DNA from: Pseudomonas sp. GM80
GTDB taxonomy: Bacteria; Pseudomonadota; Gammaproteobacteria; Pseudomonadales; Pseudomonadaceae
NCBI RefSeq assembly: GCF_000282515.1
Contig: NZ_AKJD01000063.1
Span: 62,001-126,000, forward strand
Direction of reading: 5' to 3'
DNA: 64,000 bases
Under the pieces are notes generated by a model. That model ran no database searches. It saw only the letters and a program-made list of their open reading frames with translations, and was not told the DNA's origin. A program made the translations under genes and the position numbers. Position 1 is the first letter of the stretch. Every line of letters begins with the position of its first letter. This document shows positions 17,191 through 26,624 of this stretch, in pieces.

Positions 17191-19412
17191 CGCTTGAACA
17201 GCCCCTTCAATGCGTTTTTCAATTCCGGGCTGACCTTGTCGCCGAGTTTCTCGTCGATCTTCTCGCTGAGCTTGTTGCCCGCCATTTTGGTGGCGACCTG
17301 GCCGAGGCGATCATTGTCGATACGGCAGGCCTTGGCGCCGAGTTCCAGCGGGCCACGGCAGCGCAGTGGCCACTCGATGCCGACGAACTTATCGCCGACC
17401 TGGCAGGCCGGATCCGGCATGGCGCTGGTATCGCCTTCAACGATGATGCCGACGCGATAGTCCATGCCGAGCACGCGCAGGTCGATGTCGCCGTCACCGT
17501 TGACGGTCATGCCAGGGATGCGCACTTTCAGGTCCGGGTTGCTGGCGATGCCGTTGCGCAAGGTCAGGTTGCCTTTCAGCTCCTGGAATGGCGTGTCTTT
17601 GCCGCGTGGCTCGCCGCTGAGGGTTTTGCGGTTGAGCGTGGCGATGCCTTTGCACAGTTGCTGTTCAAGGTTGGCGTTGAGCAGCACGCCGTTGTTGATC
17701 ACAAAACTGGCGTTGCCGTTGAGGGTGTCGATCAGCGCTTGCTGGCTATTGCCGCTGCTGGTCACGTTGCTGGTGAGGGTCACCAGGCCTTTGACCGGCG
17801 GGTTTTTGCCTTGGCTTTCGAGGATTTTTTCCGCAGGCACGCGGTTGAGCCTGGTCTGCAAATTCAGCACCGGTGCGCTTGGGCGCACGTCGAGGGTGCC
17901 TTTGGCCTCGAAACCGCCGTTGTACAGCTCACCGCTCAGGTTGGTCAGGGTCAGCAAGCCGCCTTGGCCGGTGGCTTTCAGTGCGGCGTTCTGAATCGGC
18001 AGTTTGTCGAGGGTCAACTGGCCGAAGGTCAGGTCGGCATCGACGTCAAGTTTGGCCAGGCGTTCGACCGGCAGCAGGCGCTCGGTGCTCCAGGCGGTTT
18101 TGCTCGGCTTGTCCGGCAGCGGTGTGGAGCCGGCGCCGGCCATCGCATCGGCTTCGGTGCTGGCCACTTCGGCCTGGCGTACTTGCGTAGCGTTCGTGGC
18201 TTTTTCCGATTTCGGCGGCAGGTAGCGGTCGACGTTGAACGTGTCAGCCTTGAGCACGGCGCGCAGCGATTGTTTGGCGAAGTCTTCGACAGCGATGCGG
18301 CCGCTGAAGCTACTGTCGTCGAGTTTCAGATTGATATTGTCGAAGGCGACGCTGGTTGGCGTGGCCGCCACGCGGCTGACCAGTTCGACTTTGCTCAGGC
18401 TGCCCTCGGCCATGGCCGGGAGTTTCTGGCCGATGCTGTCGACGAACTTCGCCAGATCGAATTGGGCGATGGAGAGGCCGCCGCTGATCTGTGGGGTTTT
18501 GTCGAGGTCGTTGGCTTTCAGTTCACCCAAAGCGCGCAACTGGTTAGCGGAGATCTTGATGCCGGTCCATTCGGCGACGTTCGCCGCTTTATCCAGCAAC
18601 AACTGCCCTTGGGCTGCGAAGGTCATGGTCTTGCCTTGCAGCGGGTCGCCAGCCAGTTCGCCGGACAGTTTCATGTCCTCGAACTTGTAGCGTTGCAGGG
18701 CGCGCTCGATGCGCAGCTCGCCAGTGAGCTCGGTGCGCACGCGCAGCACCGGCTGATTGGTGCCGAGGAACGCCGTGGCTTTCACCGGGATATTGGTCGA
18801 ATCGTGCACCGGGCCGGTACTCAACTGAATGCTCTCAGCGCTGAACTGCTTGCCGGTCTTCTCGTCGTTGTATTCAACGCGGGCGTTGTTGACGGTCAGG
18901 CTGTCGATGTCGAGGCGGATTGGCTGCGGCGGTTTTTCCACGGCGGCGGTGGTTTCGCTCGCCGGTTGGCCCGCAGTAGCGGCTGGCGGCGTCGTGCCGG
19001 CCGGAGCGGGCACCTTGCCGATGTCTTCCCAGTTGCCATGGCCGTCCTTGTCGCGGTTCAGGCGCAGGTTCAGGCCTTCGACGCGCACGTCGCTCATCTG
19101 CACTTCGCGGCGCAGCAGCGGCAGCACGCGCACGGAAAGGCCGAGCATCTGCAAATCGGCAAACGGTTCGGTCGGCTTGACCAGTGTGGCGACGCTGGCC
19201 TCGTGCAATTCCAGGCCGAGCCACGGGAACAGGCTCCAGCCGATATCGCCATTGAGCGTCAGCTCGATGTGGGCCTTGTCGCGGGCTATCTGGCGGATCT
19301 CGTCTTTGTAATCGTTGGGATCGAAGAGGTGGGTCAGGGCAAAACCTGCCGCCACAATGATCAGCAACAGCCCGAGAAGTACCAGACCCAGGATTTTGCC
19401 GAACGCTTTCAT
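17187..19412 (-). CDS. AsmA-family inner-membrane/periplasmic protein
   Basis: A 741-residue protein with a single N-terminal transmembrane helix (about 5-28, LGLVLLGLLLIIVAAGFALT). The AsmA N-terminal domain follows (DPNDYKDEIRQIARDKAHIELTLNGDIGWS), then a long beta-rich repeat region and the AsmA C-terminal domain (NLSGELYNGGFEAKGTLDVR). AsmA-like proteins form extended periplasmic grooves and are implicated in lipid transport or outer-membrane homeostasis. A low-complexity Ala/Thr/Pro stretch near 135-160 is probably a linker. It is first in the asmA-mutY-yggX operon, with ATGA overlaps. Confidence 0.93.
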   Translation of the reverse strand: MKAFGKILGLVLLGLLLIIVAAGFALTHLFDPNDYKDEIRQIARDKAHIELTLNGDIGWSLFPWLGLELHEASVATLVKPTEPFADLQMLGLSVRVLPLLRREVQMSDVRVEGLNLRLNRDKDGHGNWEDIGKVPAPAGTTPPAATAGQPASETTAAVEKPPQPIRLDIDSLTVNNARVEYNDEKTGKQFSAESIQLSTGPVHDSTNIPVKATAFLGTNQPVLRVRTELTGELRIERALQRYKFEDMKLSGELAGDPLQGKTMTFAAQGQLLLDKAANVAEWTGIKISANQLRALGELKANDLDKTPQISGGLSIAQFDLAKFVDSIGQKLPAMAEGSLSKVELVSRVAATPTSVAFDNINLKLDDSSFSGRIAVEDFAKQSLRAVLKADTFNVDRYLPPKSEKATNATQVRQAEVASTEADAMAGAGSTPLPDKPSKTAWSTERLLPVERLAKLDVDADLTFGQLTLDKLPIQNAALKATGQGGLLTLTNLSGELYNGGFEAKGTLDVRPSAPVLNLQTRLNRVPAEKILESQGKNPPVKGLVTLTSNVTSSGNSQQALIDTLNGNASFVINNGVLLNANLEQQLCKGIATLNRKTLSGEPRGKDTPFQELKGNLTLRNGIASNPDLKVRIPGMTVNGDGDIDLRVLGMDYRVGIIVEGDTSAMPDPACQVGDKFVGIEWPLRCRGPLELGAKACRIDNDRLGQVATKMAGNKLSEKIDEKLGDKVSPELKNALKGLFKR

Positions 19413-19490
19413 GGGCGAGTCCTTGTAGTTAGTCGAATTCGTAATTTAGCCGGGGAGTATAGCGCTGCAAATGCCCGGTTCGGTGTGGCG

Positions 19491-19644
19491 TCATGTTGCC
19501 AGTACCTCCAGCGGCACGCTTGGCTTCGCCGTGACGGCCTGAGCTTCGAGATGCCCGGCAGGCGCCAGCAGGTGCAGTTTCGCCCCCGCTTGCGACGCCA
19601 TTTTCTGCGCTTGGTTCACCAGTCGCTCGGCAAAAATTGCCCCG
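19491..19644 (-). pseudogene. Possible C-terminal remnant of an unidentified gene
   Basis: A minus-strand frame ending at a TGA (19491-19493) reads IFAERLVNQAQKMASQAGAK, then LHLLAPAGHLEAQAVTAKPS and ends PLEVLAT. It is helical, with codon use like neighbouring genes, and therefore coding-like. It has no start: upstream it runs straight into the REPIN. It may be the tail of a gene lost when the repeat inserted or by deletion. The parent family was not identified. Confidence 0.35.
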
Positions 19645-19726
19645 TGTAGGAGCTGCGGAACGCTGCGATCTTTTGATGTTTTTCAAAAACAGGATCAAAA
19701 GATCGCAGCCTTCGGCAGCTCCTACA
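19645..19726. repeat. REPIN, family A, GTAGG ends outermost
   Basis: TGTAGGAGCTGCGGAACGCTGCGATCTTTT-type arm, inverted at the other end (AAAAGATCGCAGCC...CTCCTACA) about 20 bases away. The central GAACGC differs from the usual GAAGGC, so one arm is slightly decayed. Confidence 0.88.
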
Positions 19727-19937
19727 CAGGTGTAGAGATCAGATGACATGAAAAAGGTGATATCAGTTTGGTTTTTCTGTCACCTGCAAATGGTAACCTT
19801 CGCCCGTTCGTCTGCCCTTCTGCGACTTAACGTCGCGCCTTCAAGGAGCTTCACCTTAAAAAACGGTCATGCCTGCGTGCATAAGGCCGAGGGTGAACAG
19901 TGGCTGGCGAACCATACTAATAATTGGGGGATACACA

Positions 19938-21602
19938 ATGAGCACGAGCATCACGGCGGACGGCCTCAGCGCCGCCCAGCCTGCGTTCCTGTCCAAGGAA
20001 CGCATCATCGCCAAGCCCGGTTTCAACCGTTGGCTGGTACCACCGGCCGCTCTGGCCATCCACCTGTGCATCGGCATGGCCTATGGCTTTTCGGTGTTCT
20101 GGTTGCCGCTGTCCAAGGCGCTGGGCGTAACCGCTCCGGTGGCTTGCGCGCCGGACATGAGCTTCATCGCACAGGTGTTTTCATCGCAATGCGACTGGCC
20201 GATCTCGATGCTCGGCTGGATCTACACGCTGTTCTTCATCTTCCTCGGCTGCTCGGCAGCGATCTGGGGTGGCTGGCTGGAACACGCCGGGCCACGCAAG
20301 GCTGGCGTTGTATCGGCACTGTGCTGGTGCGGCGGTCTGCTGATCTCGGCACTGGGTATTTATACCCACCAGATCTGGCTGATGTGGATTGGCTCGGGCG
20401 TGATCGGCGGTATCGGTCTCGGTCTGGGCTACATTTCGCCGGTGTCGACCCTGATCAAGTGGTTCCCGGACAAGCGCGGCATGGCGACCGGCATGGCGAT
20501 CATGGGTTTCGGTGGCGGCGCGATGGTCGGTGCACCGTTGGCGACCGCGCTGATGAGCCACTTCGGCTCGGCTGAAGGCGTTGGCGTCTGGCAGAGCTTC
20601 GTGGCCATGGCGGCGATCTACTTCGTGTTCATGATCGGTGGCGCCCTCGCTTACCGCGTGCCGCCAACCGGCTGGAAACCTGAAGGCTGGACCGCTCCGG
20701 CGAAAAAAGCCTCCAACTCGATGATCACGCACCGTCACGTTCACGTGAATGTGGCGTGGAAAACCCCGCAATTCCGTCTCGTTTGGCTGGTGCTGTGCCT
20801 GAACGTTTCTGCCGGTATCGGCATCCTCGGCATGGCTTCGCCACTGCTGCAGGAAGTGTTCGGCGGCAAACTGCTGGGTGTTGATGTGCCGTTTGGCCAA
20901 CTTGATGCCGGGCAGTTGGCTTCGATTGCGGCGATCGCTGCCGGTTTCACCGGTTTGCTCAGCCTGTTCAACATCGGTGGCCGCTTCTTCTGGGCCTCGT
21001 TCTCGGACTACCTGGGCCGCAAAAACACCTACTTCGTGTTCTTCGCCCTGGGTTTTGCCCTGTACGCGCTGATCCCGAACCTCGGTCACTTGGGCAACGT
21101 TGCGCTGTTCGTGGCGGCGTTCTGCATCATTCTGTCGATGTACGGCGGCGGTTTCGCCACGGTTCCGGCGTATCTGGCCGACCTGTTCGGTACGCAGATG
21201 GTTGGCGCGATCCACGGTCGTCTGCTGACGGCCTGGGCAGCGGCGGGCGTGCTCGGTCCGGTGTTGGTGAACTACCTGCGTGAATATCAGTTGAGCATCG
21301 GCGTTGAACGCGCGGCGGCTTACGACATCACCTTGTACATCCTCGCCGGCCTGCTGGTGCTGGGCTTCCTGTGCAACCTGCTGGTACGTCCGGTGGCCGA
21401 CAAATACTTCATGACCGACGCTGAACTGGCGGCCGAACAGGCGCTGGGCCACGACAAAGGTGCTGACGCCAGCACCGTTCTGGAGTGGAAAGCCGCGCCG
21501 GGCAGCAAGCCGTTGGCGATTGCAGCGTGGCTGGCGGTGGGTATTCCGTTGGCGTGGGGTGTGTGGGTGACCCTGCAGAAAACGGCGGTACTGTTTCACT
21601 AA
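19938..21602 (+). CDS. OFA-family MFS transporter (oxalate/formate antiporter-like)
   Basis: A 554-residue major facilitator protein with about 12 helices and extended N- and C-terminal tails. It has GFSVFWLPLSKALG in helix 1, GPRKAG in the loop 2-3 position, and a large C-terminal extension DAELAAEQALGHDKGADAS. The OFA group moves small carboxylates; the substrate here is not deducible. I start at 19938, behind a G-rich ribosome site; the 23 residues upstream in frame are leader. It is monocistronic. Confidence 0.87.
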   Translation: MSTSITADGLSAAQPAFLSKERIIAKPGFNRWLVPPAALAIHLCIGMAYGFSVFWLPLSKALGVTAPVACAPDMSFIAQVFSSQCDWPISMLGWIYTLFFIFLGCSAAIWGGWLEHAGPRKAGVVSALCWCGGLLISALGIYTHQIWLMWIGSGVIGGIGLGLGYISPVSTLIKWFPDKRGMATGMAIMGFGGGAMVGAPLATALMSHFGSAEGVGVWQSFVAMAAIYFVFMIGGALAYRVPPTGWKPEGWTAPAKKASNSMITHRHVHVNVAWKTPQFRLVWLVLCLNVSAGIGILGMASPLLQEVFGGKLLGVDVPFGQLDAGQLASIAAIAAGFTGLLSLFNIGGRFFWASFSDYLGRKNTYFVFFALGFALYALIPNLGHLGNVALFVAAFCIILSMYGGGFATVPAYLADLFGTQMVGAIHGRLLTAWAAAGVLGPVLVNYLREYQLSIGVERAAAYDITLYILAGLLVLGFLCNLLVRPVADKYFMTDAELAAEQALGHDKGADASTVLEWKAAPGSKPLAIAAWLAVGIPLAWGVWVTLQKTAVLFH

Positions 21603-21620
21603 GTAAAAACGCAGTACCCC

Positions 21621-21710
21621 TGTAGGAGTGAGCCTGCTCGCGATAGCGGTCTGACAGTCACAGAAATGTTGGCTGTGAGGTCCTCATCGCGAGCAGGCTC
21701 ACTCCTACAG
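21621..21710. repeat. REPIN, family C (GTAGGAGTGAGCCTGCTCGCGA)
   Basis: TGTAGGAGTGAGCCTGCTCG at the left end is matched by its complement at the right end, with a ~45-base centre. It differs in sequence from the other REPINs in the window and lies just after the MFS gene, where it may fold as a 3' stem. Confidence 0.85.
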
Positions 21711-21866
21711 TTGTTTTTGCGCTACCTGTAATGGCTTGTATGGACATGTCTACCCGCGACAGCCGGGGGTTCTATCCGTCAGCCATCTCACCTCTCGTGT
21801 TTCTGTTTCGGCCCCGCGTGCCTATAATGGCTGCCTTTTTCGCCCAATGATTTTGCGGAGCTGGTG

Positions 21867-22460
21867 ATGGCCGAACGTAAGGCTTCTGTCGAGCGCGACA
21901 CTCTGGAAACCCAGATCAAAGCCTCGATCAACCTTGATGGCACCGGAAAGGCCCGATTCGATATCGGTGTTCCTTTTCTTGAGCACATGCTGGATCAGAT
22001 CGCCCGTCACGGGTTGATCGACCTGGATATTGAATGCAAGGGCGATCTGCATATCGACGACCACCATACGGTGGAAGACGTCGGTATCACCCTCGGCCAG
22101 GCATTTGCCAAAGCCATTGGCGATAAAAAAGGCATCCGTCGCTACGGTCATGCCTACGTGCCGCTCGATGAAGCGCTGTCGCGCGTGGTGATCGACTTCT
22201 CCGGTCGTCCAGGCCTGCAGATGCACGTGCCGTACACCCGCGCCACCGTCGGCGGTTTCGACGTTGACCTGTTCCAGGAATTCTTCCAGGGCTTCGTCAA
22301 CCACGCGCTGGTCAGCCTGCACATCGACAACCTGCGCGGCACCAACACGCACCACCAGATCGAAACCGTGTTCAAGGCTTTCGGCCGCGCATTGCGCATG
22401 GCCGTCGAGCTGGATGAGCGCATGGCCGGGCAAATGCCATCGACCAAAGGCGTTCTGTAA
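21867..22460 (+). CDS. hisB: Imidazoleglycerol-phosphate dehydratase
   Basis: A 197-residue monofunctional HisB, catalysing the sixth step of histidine synthesis. It shows the metal-binding repeats [13 protein letters not shown] and DDHHTVED, and the second pair HALVSLHID and [10 protein letters not shown] start at ATG 21867 behind GCGGAG. A TATAAT hexamer at 21823-21828 is a probable -10. It heads hisB-hisH-DUF2164-hisA-hisF; its stop overlaps the hisH start (TAATG). Confidence 0.97.
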   Translation: MAERKASVERDTLETQIKASINLDGTGKARFDIGVPFLEHMLDQIARHGLIDLDIECKGDLHIDDHHTVEDVGITLGQAFAKAIGDKKGIRRYGHAYVPLDEALSRVVIDFSGRPGLQMHVPYTRATVGGFDVDLFQEFFQGFVNHALVSLHIDNLRGTNTHHQIETVFKAFGRALRMAVELDERMAGQMPSTKGVL

Positions 22461-23098
22461 TGCAGACGGTTGCAGTTATCGATTACGGCATGGGCAACCT
22501 GCACTCGGTGGCCAAGGCCCTCGAGCACGTCGGCGCCGGCAAGGTGTTGATCACCAGCGATGCCAACGTGATTCGCGAAGCTGACCGCGTGGTGTTCCCC
22601 GGTGTTGGCGCGATTCGCGATTGCATGGCTGAAATCCGTCGCCTCGGTTTCGACTCGCTGGTGCGTGAAGTCAGTCAGGATCGTCCGTTCCTCGGCATCT
22701 GTGTCGGCATGCAAGCCTTGCTCGACACCAGCGAAGAGAACGATGGCGTCGACTGCATCGGCCTGTTCCCGGGCGCGGTGAAGTTCTTCGGCAAAGACCT
22801 GCATGAAGACGGCGAGCACCTGAAAGTCCCGCACATGGGCTGGAACGAGGTGAAGCAGAAGGTCAGCCACCCGCTGTGGCATGACATTCCGGACATGGCG
22901 CGCTTCTACTTCGTACACAGCTACTACATCGCTGCCGCCAATGCGCGGCAAGTGGTCGGTGGCGGTCATTACGGTGTCGATTTCGCTGCGGCGCTGGCCG
23001 ATGGCTCGCGTTTCGCCGTGCAGTTCCACCCGGAGAAAAGCCATACCCATGGCCTGCAGTTGCTGCAGAACTTCGCTGCGTGGGACGGTCGCTGGTAA
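22460..23098 (+). CDS. hisH: Imidazole glycerol phosphate synthase, glutaminase subunit
   Basis: A 212-residue class-I glutamine amidotransferase. The nucleophile Cys81 is in [12 protein letters not shown], and the His-Glu pair in QFHPEKSH is near residue 193. It produces ammonia and channels it to HisF, encoded 1.1 kb downstream. The start overlaps the hisB stop by one base, and the DUF2164 gene begins immediately after its stop. Confidence 0.97.
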   Translation: MQTVAVIDYGMGNLHSVAKALEHVGAGKVLITSDANVIREADRVVFPGVGAIRDCMAEIRRLGFDSLVREVSQDRPFLGICVGMQALLDTSEENDGVDCIGLFPGAVKFFGKDLHEDGEHLKVPHMGWNEVKQKVSHPLWHDIPDMARFYFVHSYYIAAANARQVVGGGHYGVDFAAALADGSRFAVQFHPEKSHTHGLQLLQNFAAWDGRW

Positions 23099-23359
23099 AT
23101 GGCTGCCAAGAAAACCAAACCGCCGATCCTGACCCTCACTCCCGAACAGGAGAACGAGGCCAATCGCAAGATTCAGCGGTTCATGGAAGACCGTTTCGAA
23201 TTGGACCTGGGGTCGTTCGAAGCGGCGGAAATTCTTGAGCTGTTTACCCGCGAAATTGCTCCGCACTATTACAACAGGGCGATTTTCGATGTGCAGACCC
23301 ACCTCAAAGAGCGGTTTGAAAGCATCGAAAGCGACCTGTGGGCGCTCGAGAAAAACTGA
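23099..23359 (+). CDS. DUF2164 family protein inside the his operon
   Basis: An 86-residue acidic/basic helical protein (ILTLTPEQENEANRKIQRFM, then LFTREIAPHYYNRAIFDVQ) matching DUF2164. It begins at the base after the hisH stop and is followed after 42 bases by hisA, so it is almost certainly cotranslated with histidine biosynthesis genes. No enzymatic motif is visible. The function is unknown. Confidence 0.9.
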   Translation: MAAKKTKPPILTLTPEQENEANRKIQRFMEDRFELDLGSFEAAEILELFTREIAPHYYNRAIFDVQTHLKERFESIESDLWALEKN

Positions 23360-23401
23360 TTTCCGAGCCAAGCTGAACATTCAAATTTGAAGGTTTGCCA
23401 G

Positions 23402-24139
23402 ATGCTGATTATTCCCGCTATCGATCTTAAAGACGGTGCCTGCGTACGTCTGCGCCAGGGCCGCATGGAAGATTCCACAGTGTTCTCCGATGATCCGGTG
23501 AGCATGGCTGCCAAGTGGGTGGAGGGCGGTTGCCGCCGTCTGCATCTGGTCGATCTGAACGGCGCGTTCGAAGGCCAGCCAGTCAACGGCGAAGTGGTCA
23601 CCGCAATCGCCAAGCGCTACCCGACCCTGCCGATCCAGATCGGTGGCGGCATCCGCTCGCTGGAAACCATCGAGCACTACGTCAAGGCTGGCGTCAGCTA
23701 CGTGATCATCGGCACCAAAGCGGTGAAAGATCCTGCATTCGTCGCTGAAGCCTGCCGCGCGTTCCCGGGCAAGATCATCGTTGGTCTGGACGCCAAAGAC
23801 GGCTTTGTCGCCACCGATGGCTGGGCGGAAATCAGCACCGTGCAGGTCATCGACCTGGCCAAGCAGTTTGAAGCCGACGGCGTCTCCTCGATCGTTTATA
23901 CCGACATCGCCAAAGACGGCATGATGCAGGGCTGCAACGTGCCGTTCACCGCTGCGCTGGCTGCCGCTACCAAGATCCCCGTGATCGCTTCTGGTGGCAT
24001 CCACAATCTGGGTGACATCAAGTCGCTGCTCGACGCCAAGGCGCCGGGCATCATCGGCGCAATCACTGGCCGGGCGATTTACGAAGGCACCCTCGACGTC
24101 GCCGAAGCGCAAGCTTTCTGCGATTCGTACCAAGGCTGA
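23402..24139 (+). CDS. hisA: ProFAR isomerase
   Basis: A 245-residue TIM-barrel isomerase acting on the ProFAR intermediate. It opens with [20 protein letters not shown], where the acidic residue is the N-terminal catalytic Asp; the second phosphate-binding half includes [11 protein letters not shown] and [12 protein letters not shown] start at 23402, giving the usual family length; the in-frame TTG at 23387 overlaps the ribosome site (GAAGG). Confidence 0.97.
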   Translation: MLIIPAIDLKDGACVRLRQGRMEDSTVFSDDPVSMAAKWVEGGCRRLHLVDLNGAFEGQPVNGEVVTAIAKRYPTLPIQIGGGIRSLETIEHYVKAGVSYVIIGTKAVKDPAFVAEACRAFPGKIIVGLDAKDGFVATDGWAEISTVQVIDLAKQFEADGVSSIVYTDIAKDGMMQGCNVPFTAALAAATKIPVIASGGIHNLGDIKSLLDAKAPGIIGAITGRAIYEGTLDVAEAQAFCDSYQG

Positions 24140-24148
24140 GGACTGACC

Positions 24149-24919
24149 ATGGCGCTGGCCAAACGCATCATCCCTTGCCTGGACGTGGACAACGGCCGGG
24201 TCGTTAAAGGTGTGAAGTTCGAGAACATCCGCGACGCCGGTGACCCGGTGGAAATCGCCCGTCGCTATGACGAGCAGGGTGCCGACGAGATTACTTTTCT
24301 CGACATCACCGCCAGCGTCGATGGCCGCGACACTACGCTGCATACCGTCGAGCGCATGGCCAGCCAGGTGTTTATTCCGCTGACCGTCGGCGGTGGCGTG
24401 CGTACCGTGCAGGACATCCGCAACCTGCTGAATGCCGGCGCGGACAAGGTATCGATCAACACCGCTGCCGTGTTCAATCCGGAATTCGTCGGCGAAGCGG
24501 CGCAGCATTTCGGCTCGCAGTGCATTGTCGTCGCCATCGACGCGAAGAAAGTTTCCGGCCCGGGCGAAACCCCGCGTTGGGAAATCTTCACCCACGGCGG
24601 GCGCAAGCCAACCGGCCTCGATGCGGTCGAGTGGGCGAAGAAAATGGAAGGCCTCGGTGCCGGCGAGATCCTGCTGACCAGCATGGATCAGGACGGCATG
24701 AAAAACGGCTTCGACCTTGGCGTGACCCGCGCGATCAGCGATGCGCTGGGTATTCCGGTGATCGCTTCCGGCGGCGTTGGCAATCTGCAGCACTTGGCTG
24801 ATGGCATTCTCGAAGGCCACGCCAGTGCTGTATTGGCGGCGAGTATTTTCCACTTCGGTGAATACACCGTGCAGGAAGCCAAGGCCTACATGGCCAAACG
24901 CGGCATCGTGATGCGTTAA
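24149..24919 (+). CDS. hisF: Imidazole glycerol phosphate synthase, cyclase subunit
   Basis: A 256-residue TIM barrel starting [21 protein letters not shown] (catalytic Asp near 11), with [19 protein letters not shown] and [15 protein letters not shown] (catalytic Asp near 130 just before). It closes the imidazole ring and works with HisH. It is the last gene of the cluster, followed by a long hairpin at 24949-24985. Confidence 0.97.
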   Translation: MALAKRIIPCLDVDNGRVVKGVKFENIRDAGDPVEIARRYDEQGADEITFLDITASVDGRDTTLHTVERMASQVFIPLTVGGGVRTVQDIRNLLNAGADKVSINTAAVFNPEFVGEAAQHFGSQCIVVAIDAKKVSGPGETPRWEIFTHGGRKPTGLDAVEWAKKMEGLGAGEILLTSMDQDGMKNGFDLGVTRAISDALGIPVIASGGVGNLQHLADGILEGHASAVLAASIFHFGEYTVQEAKAYMAKRGIVMR

Positions 24920-24948
24920 GCGTCAAAATCGATACAGGCCAGTGGACA

Positions 24949-24985
24949 CCATGGCGCACCCAAGGCACTCTTGGGCACGCCATGG
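24949..24985 (+). other. Long stem-loop after hisF
   Basis: CCATGGCGCACCCAAG pairs with CTTGGGCACGCCATGG over 16 positions with one 2x2 internal loop and a 5-base loop. No strong U-run follows, so it may be a processing or mRNA-stabilising structure rather than a classical terminator. The next gene starts 16 bases later. Confidence 0.65.
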
Positions 24986-25001
24986 ATTTCGGTAGCCCGA
25001 C

Positions 25002-25757
25002 ATGATCAAACGCCTGCTTCTAGTTCTCGCCAGCGCCTCGATGTTGCTCATCAACACGGCCCGCGCCGAAACCAGTCCCGACACCGATCTGGTGCTCCTC
25101 ACCGAAAACTTCCCGCCGTACAACATGGCGAAGAACGGCAAAAATTTCGCCCAAGGCGAAAACATCAACGGCATCGCTACCGACATCGTTCGCGAAATGT
25201 TCCAGCGTGCCGGCGTCACCTACAGCCTGACCCTGCGTTTCCCTTGGGAGCGCGTGTACAAGCTCGCTCTGGAAAATCCTGGCTACGGTGCTTTTGTGAT
25301 GGCGCGCCTGCCGGATCGCGAAAAGCTCTTCAAATGGGTCGGACCGATCGGCCCGGACGACTGGATCCTGTTGGCCAAGGCTGACAGCAAGATCACCCTC
25401 GAAACCCTCAATGACGCGCGCAAATACAAGATTGGCGCCTACAAGGGCGATGCAATTGCCGAGACGCTGACCAAGCAGGGCTTGAAGCCGGTGGTGGTGT
25501 TGCGCGATCAGGACAACGCCAAGAAGCTGGTCAACGGGCAGATTGATTTGTGGGCCACGGGCGACCCGGCCGGGCGCTATCTGGCGCGGCAGGATGGGGT
25601 GACGGGGTTGAAGACGGTGCTGCGCTTCAACAGCGCCGAGCTGTATCTGGCGCTGAACAAGGACGTGCCGGAAGAGACGGTGAAGAAGCTTCAGGCTGCG
25701 CTGGATCAGATGCGCAAGGATGGCGTGGTGGACGAGATTATGGGGCGGTATTTGTAG
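25002..25757 (+). CDS. Periplasmic substrate-binding protein (transporter family 3-like)
   Basis: A 251-residue exported protein with a signal peptide (LLLVLASASMLLINTARA) and the solute-binding fold: LVLLTENFPPYNMAKNG, DIVREMFQRAGV, FVMARLPDREKLFKWVGPI. It resembles orphan amino-acid-type binding proteins lacking adjacent permease genes. The ligand and partner are unknown. It lies 82 bases after hisF behind a stem-loop and may share its transcript. A REPIN follows. Confidence 0.87.
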   Translation: MIKRLLLVLASASMLLINTARAETSPDTDLVLLTENFPPYNMAKNGKNFAQGENINGIATDIVREMFQRAGVTYSLTLRFPWERVYKLALENPGYGAFVMARLPDREKLFKWVGPIGPDDWILLAKADSKITLETLNDARKYKIGAYKGDAIAETLTKQGLKPVVVLRDQDNAKKLVNGQIDLWATGDPAGRYLARQDGVTGLKTVLRFNSAELYLALNKDVPEETVKKLQAALDQMRKDGVVDEIMGRYL

Positions 25758-25765
25758 CGCTTGTT

Positions 25766-25842
25766 AAAAGATCGCAGCCTTCGGCAGCTCCTACAGGGGA
25801 ATGCATTGCCGATGTAGGAGCTGCCGAAGGCTGCGATCTTTT
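25766..25842. repeat. REPIN, family A, GTAGG ends innermost
   Basis: AAAAGATCGCAGCCTTCGGC...CTCCTACA followed by its inverse, with about 17 bases between. It sits between two convergent genes, and its last base abuts the stop codon of the deacetylase-like gene. Confidence 0.9.
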
Positions 25843-26624
25843 CAGCGGTAAACGCCATCCTTGCCGTGAGCCGCCGTGGCCTTGTTACTGCGCACGCTGA
25901 TCATCTGCCGAATATCAATCCACTCAATCCCCTGAGCCTTCAGCTTCGGCAATTCGCGCTCCAGCACCGCCAGCGTCTGCGGATACGGATGGCCGATCAT
26001 CACCGCCGAACCCTGCTTGTGCGCCAGGCTGATCGCCGTCTGCAACTGCGTGGAAATCGCCGCCTCAGTTCGCTCATCATCAAGAAAAACATCTCGCGAA
26101 ACACTCGCCAGATCGATCTTCTGCGCCTGCTGCGCAGCAACGGTCTGCGCACTGGTGCGGCTGTCGACGAAGAACTTGTGCCGGCGCTGCAACTCGGCCA
26201 TCAACCACGCCATCGCCACCGGTTGCGCAGTCATGCGGCTGCCCATGTGGTTATTGATGCCAGCGGTGTAGGGGACCATTTTGAACGCAGCGTCGAGGCG
26301 TTTTTGCAGTTCTTCGATCGGCAGTTCCGGATGCCAGGCGTACGGCCCGGTGGCCGGGTCCATCGGCATGTGCAGGATGACGATCTTGCCGGCGCGATGA
26401 GCCTCGCGAGCAAATTCGGTGGCGTGCGGGGTGTCGGGCATGATCGCCGTGGTAACCGGGCCGGGCAGGGCCAGCACGCGGCGATCCCGGGGCAGGTTCT
26501 GCCCCAGGTCGTCGATGATCAGTGTCAGGTAGGCTTTGTGTGGCTTTGAGCTGACGGGCTCTGCGTGAGCAGCACCCGCCAGACAGCACAGCAGAACGAA
26601 GACGAAACGCAAAGACATCCTCAA
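25842..26624 (-). CDS. Divergent polysaccharide deacetylase family protein (YibQ-like)
   Basis: A 260-residue exported protein. A signal peptide (MRMSLRFVFVLLCCLAGAAHA) is followed by the NodB-like fold of the divergent deacetylase family: YLTLIIDDLGQNLPRDRR, TTAIMPDTPHA, IVILHMPMDP and NNHMGSRMT. It probably acts on periplasmic glycan strands, but activity in this branch is not established here. The start overlaps the ctpA stop (ATGA), and the conserved order envC-ctpA-yibQ suggests a role with the division hydrolase machinery. Confidence 0.9.
   Translation of the reverse strand: MRMSLRFVFVLLCCLAGAAHAEPVSSKPHKAYLTLIIDDLGQNLPRDRRVLALPGPVTTAIMPDTPHATEFAREAHRAGKIVILHMPMDPATGPYAWHPELPIEELQKRLDAAFKMVPYTAGINNHMGSRMTAQPVAMAWLMAELQRRHKFFVDSRTSAQTVAAQQAQKIDLASVSRDVFLDDERTEAAISTQLQTAISLAHKQGSAVMIGHPYPQTLAVLERELPKLKAQGIEWIDIRQMISVRSNKATAAHGKDGVYR

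Larger units (their letters stand above)
19413..19937. other. Spacer with gene remnant, REPIN and MFS leader
   Basis: Between asmA and the MFS gene lie a possible truncated coding remnant on the minus strand (19491-19644), a REPIN (19645-19726), and about 200 bases that must hold the promoter of the plus-strand transporter. No intact gene was seen. Confidence 0.5.

Noticed and set aside
19429..19749. 106-residue minus-strand frame
   Set aside because: It begins inside the REPIN and is in a different frame from the more coding-like remnant at 19491-19644.
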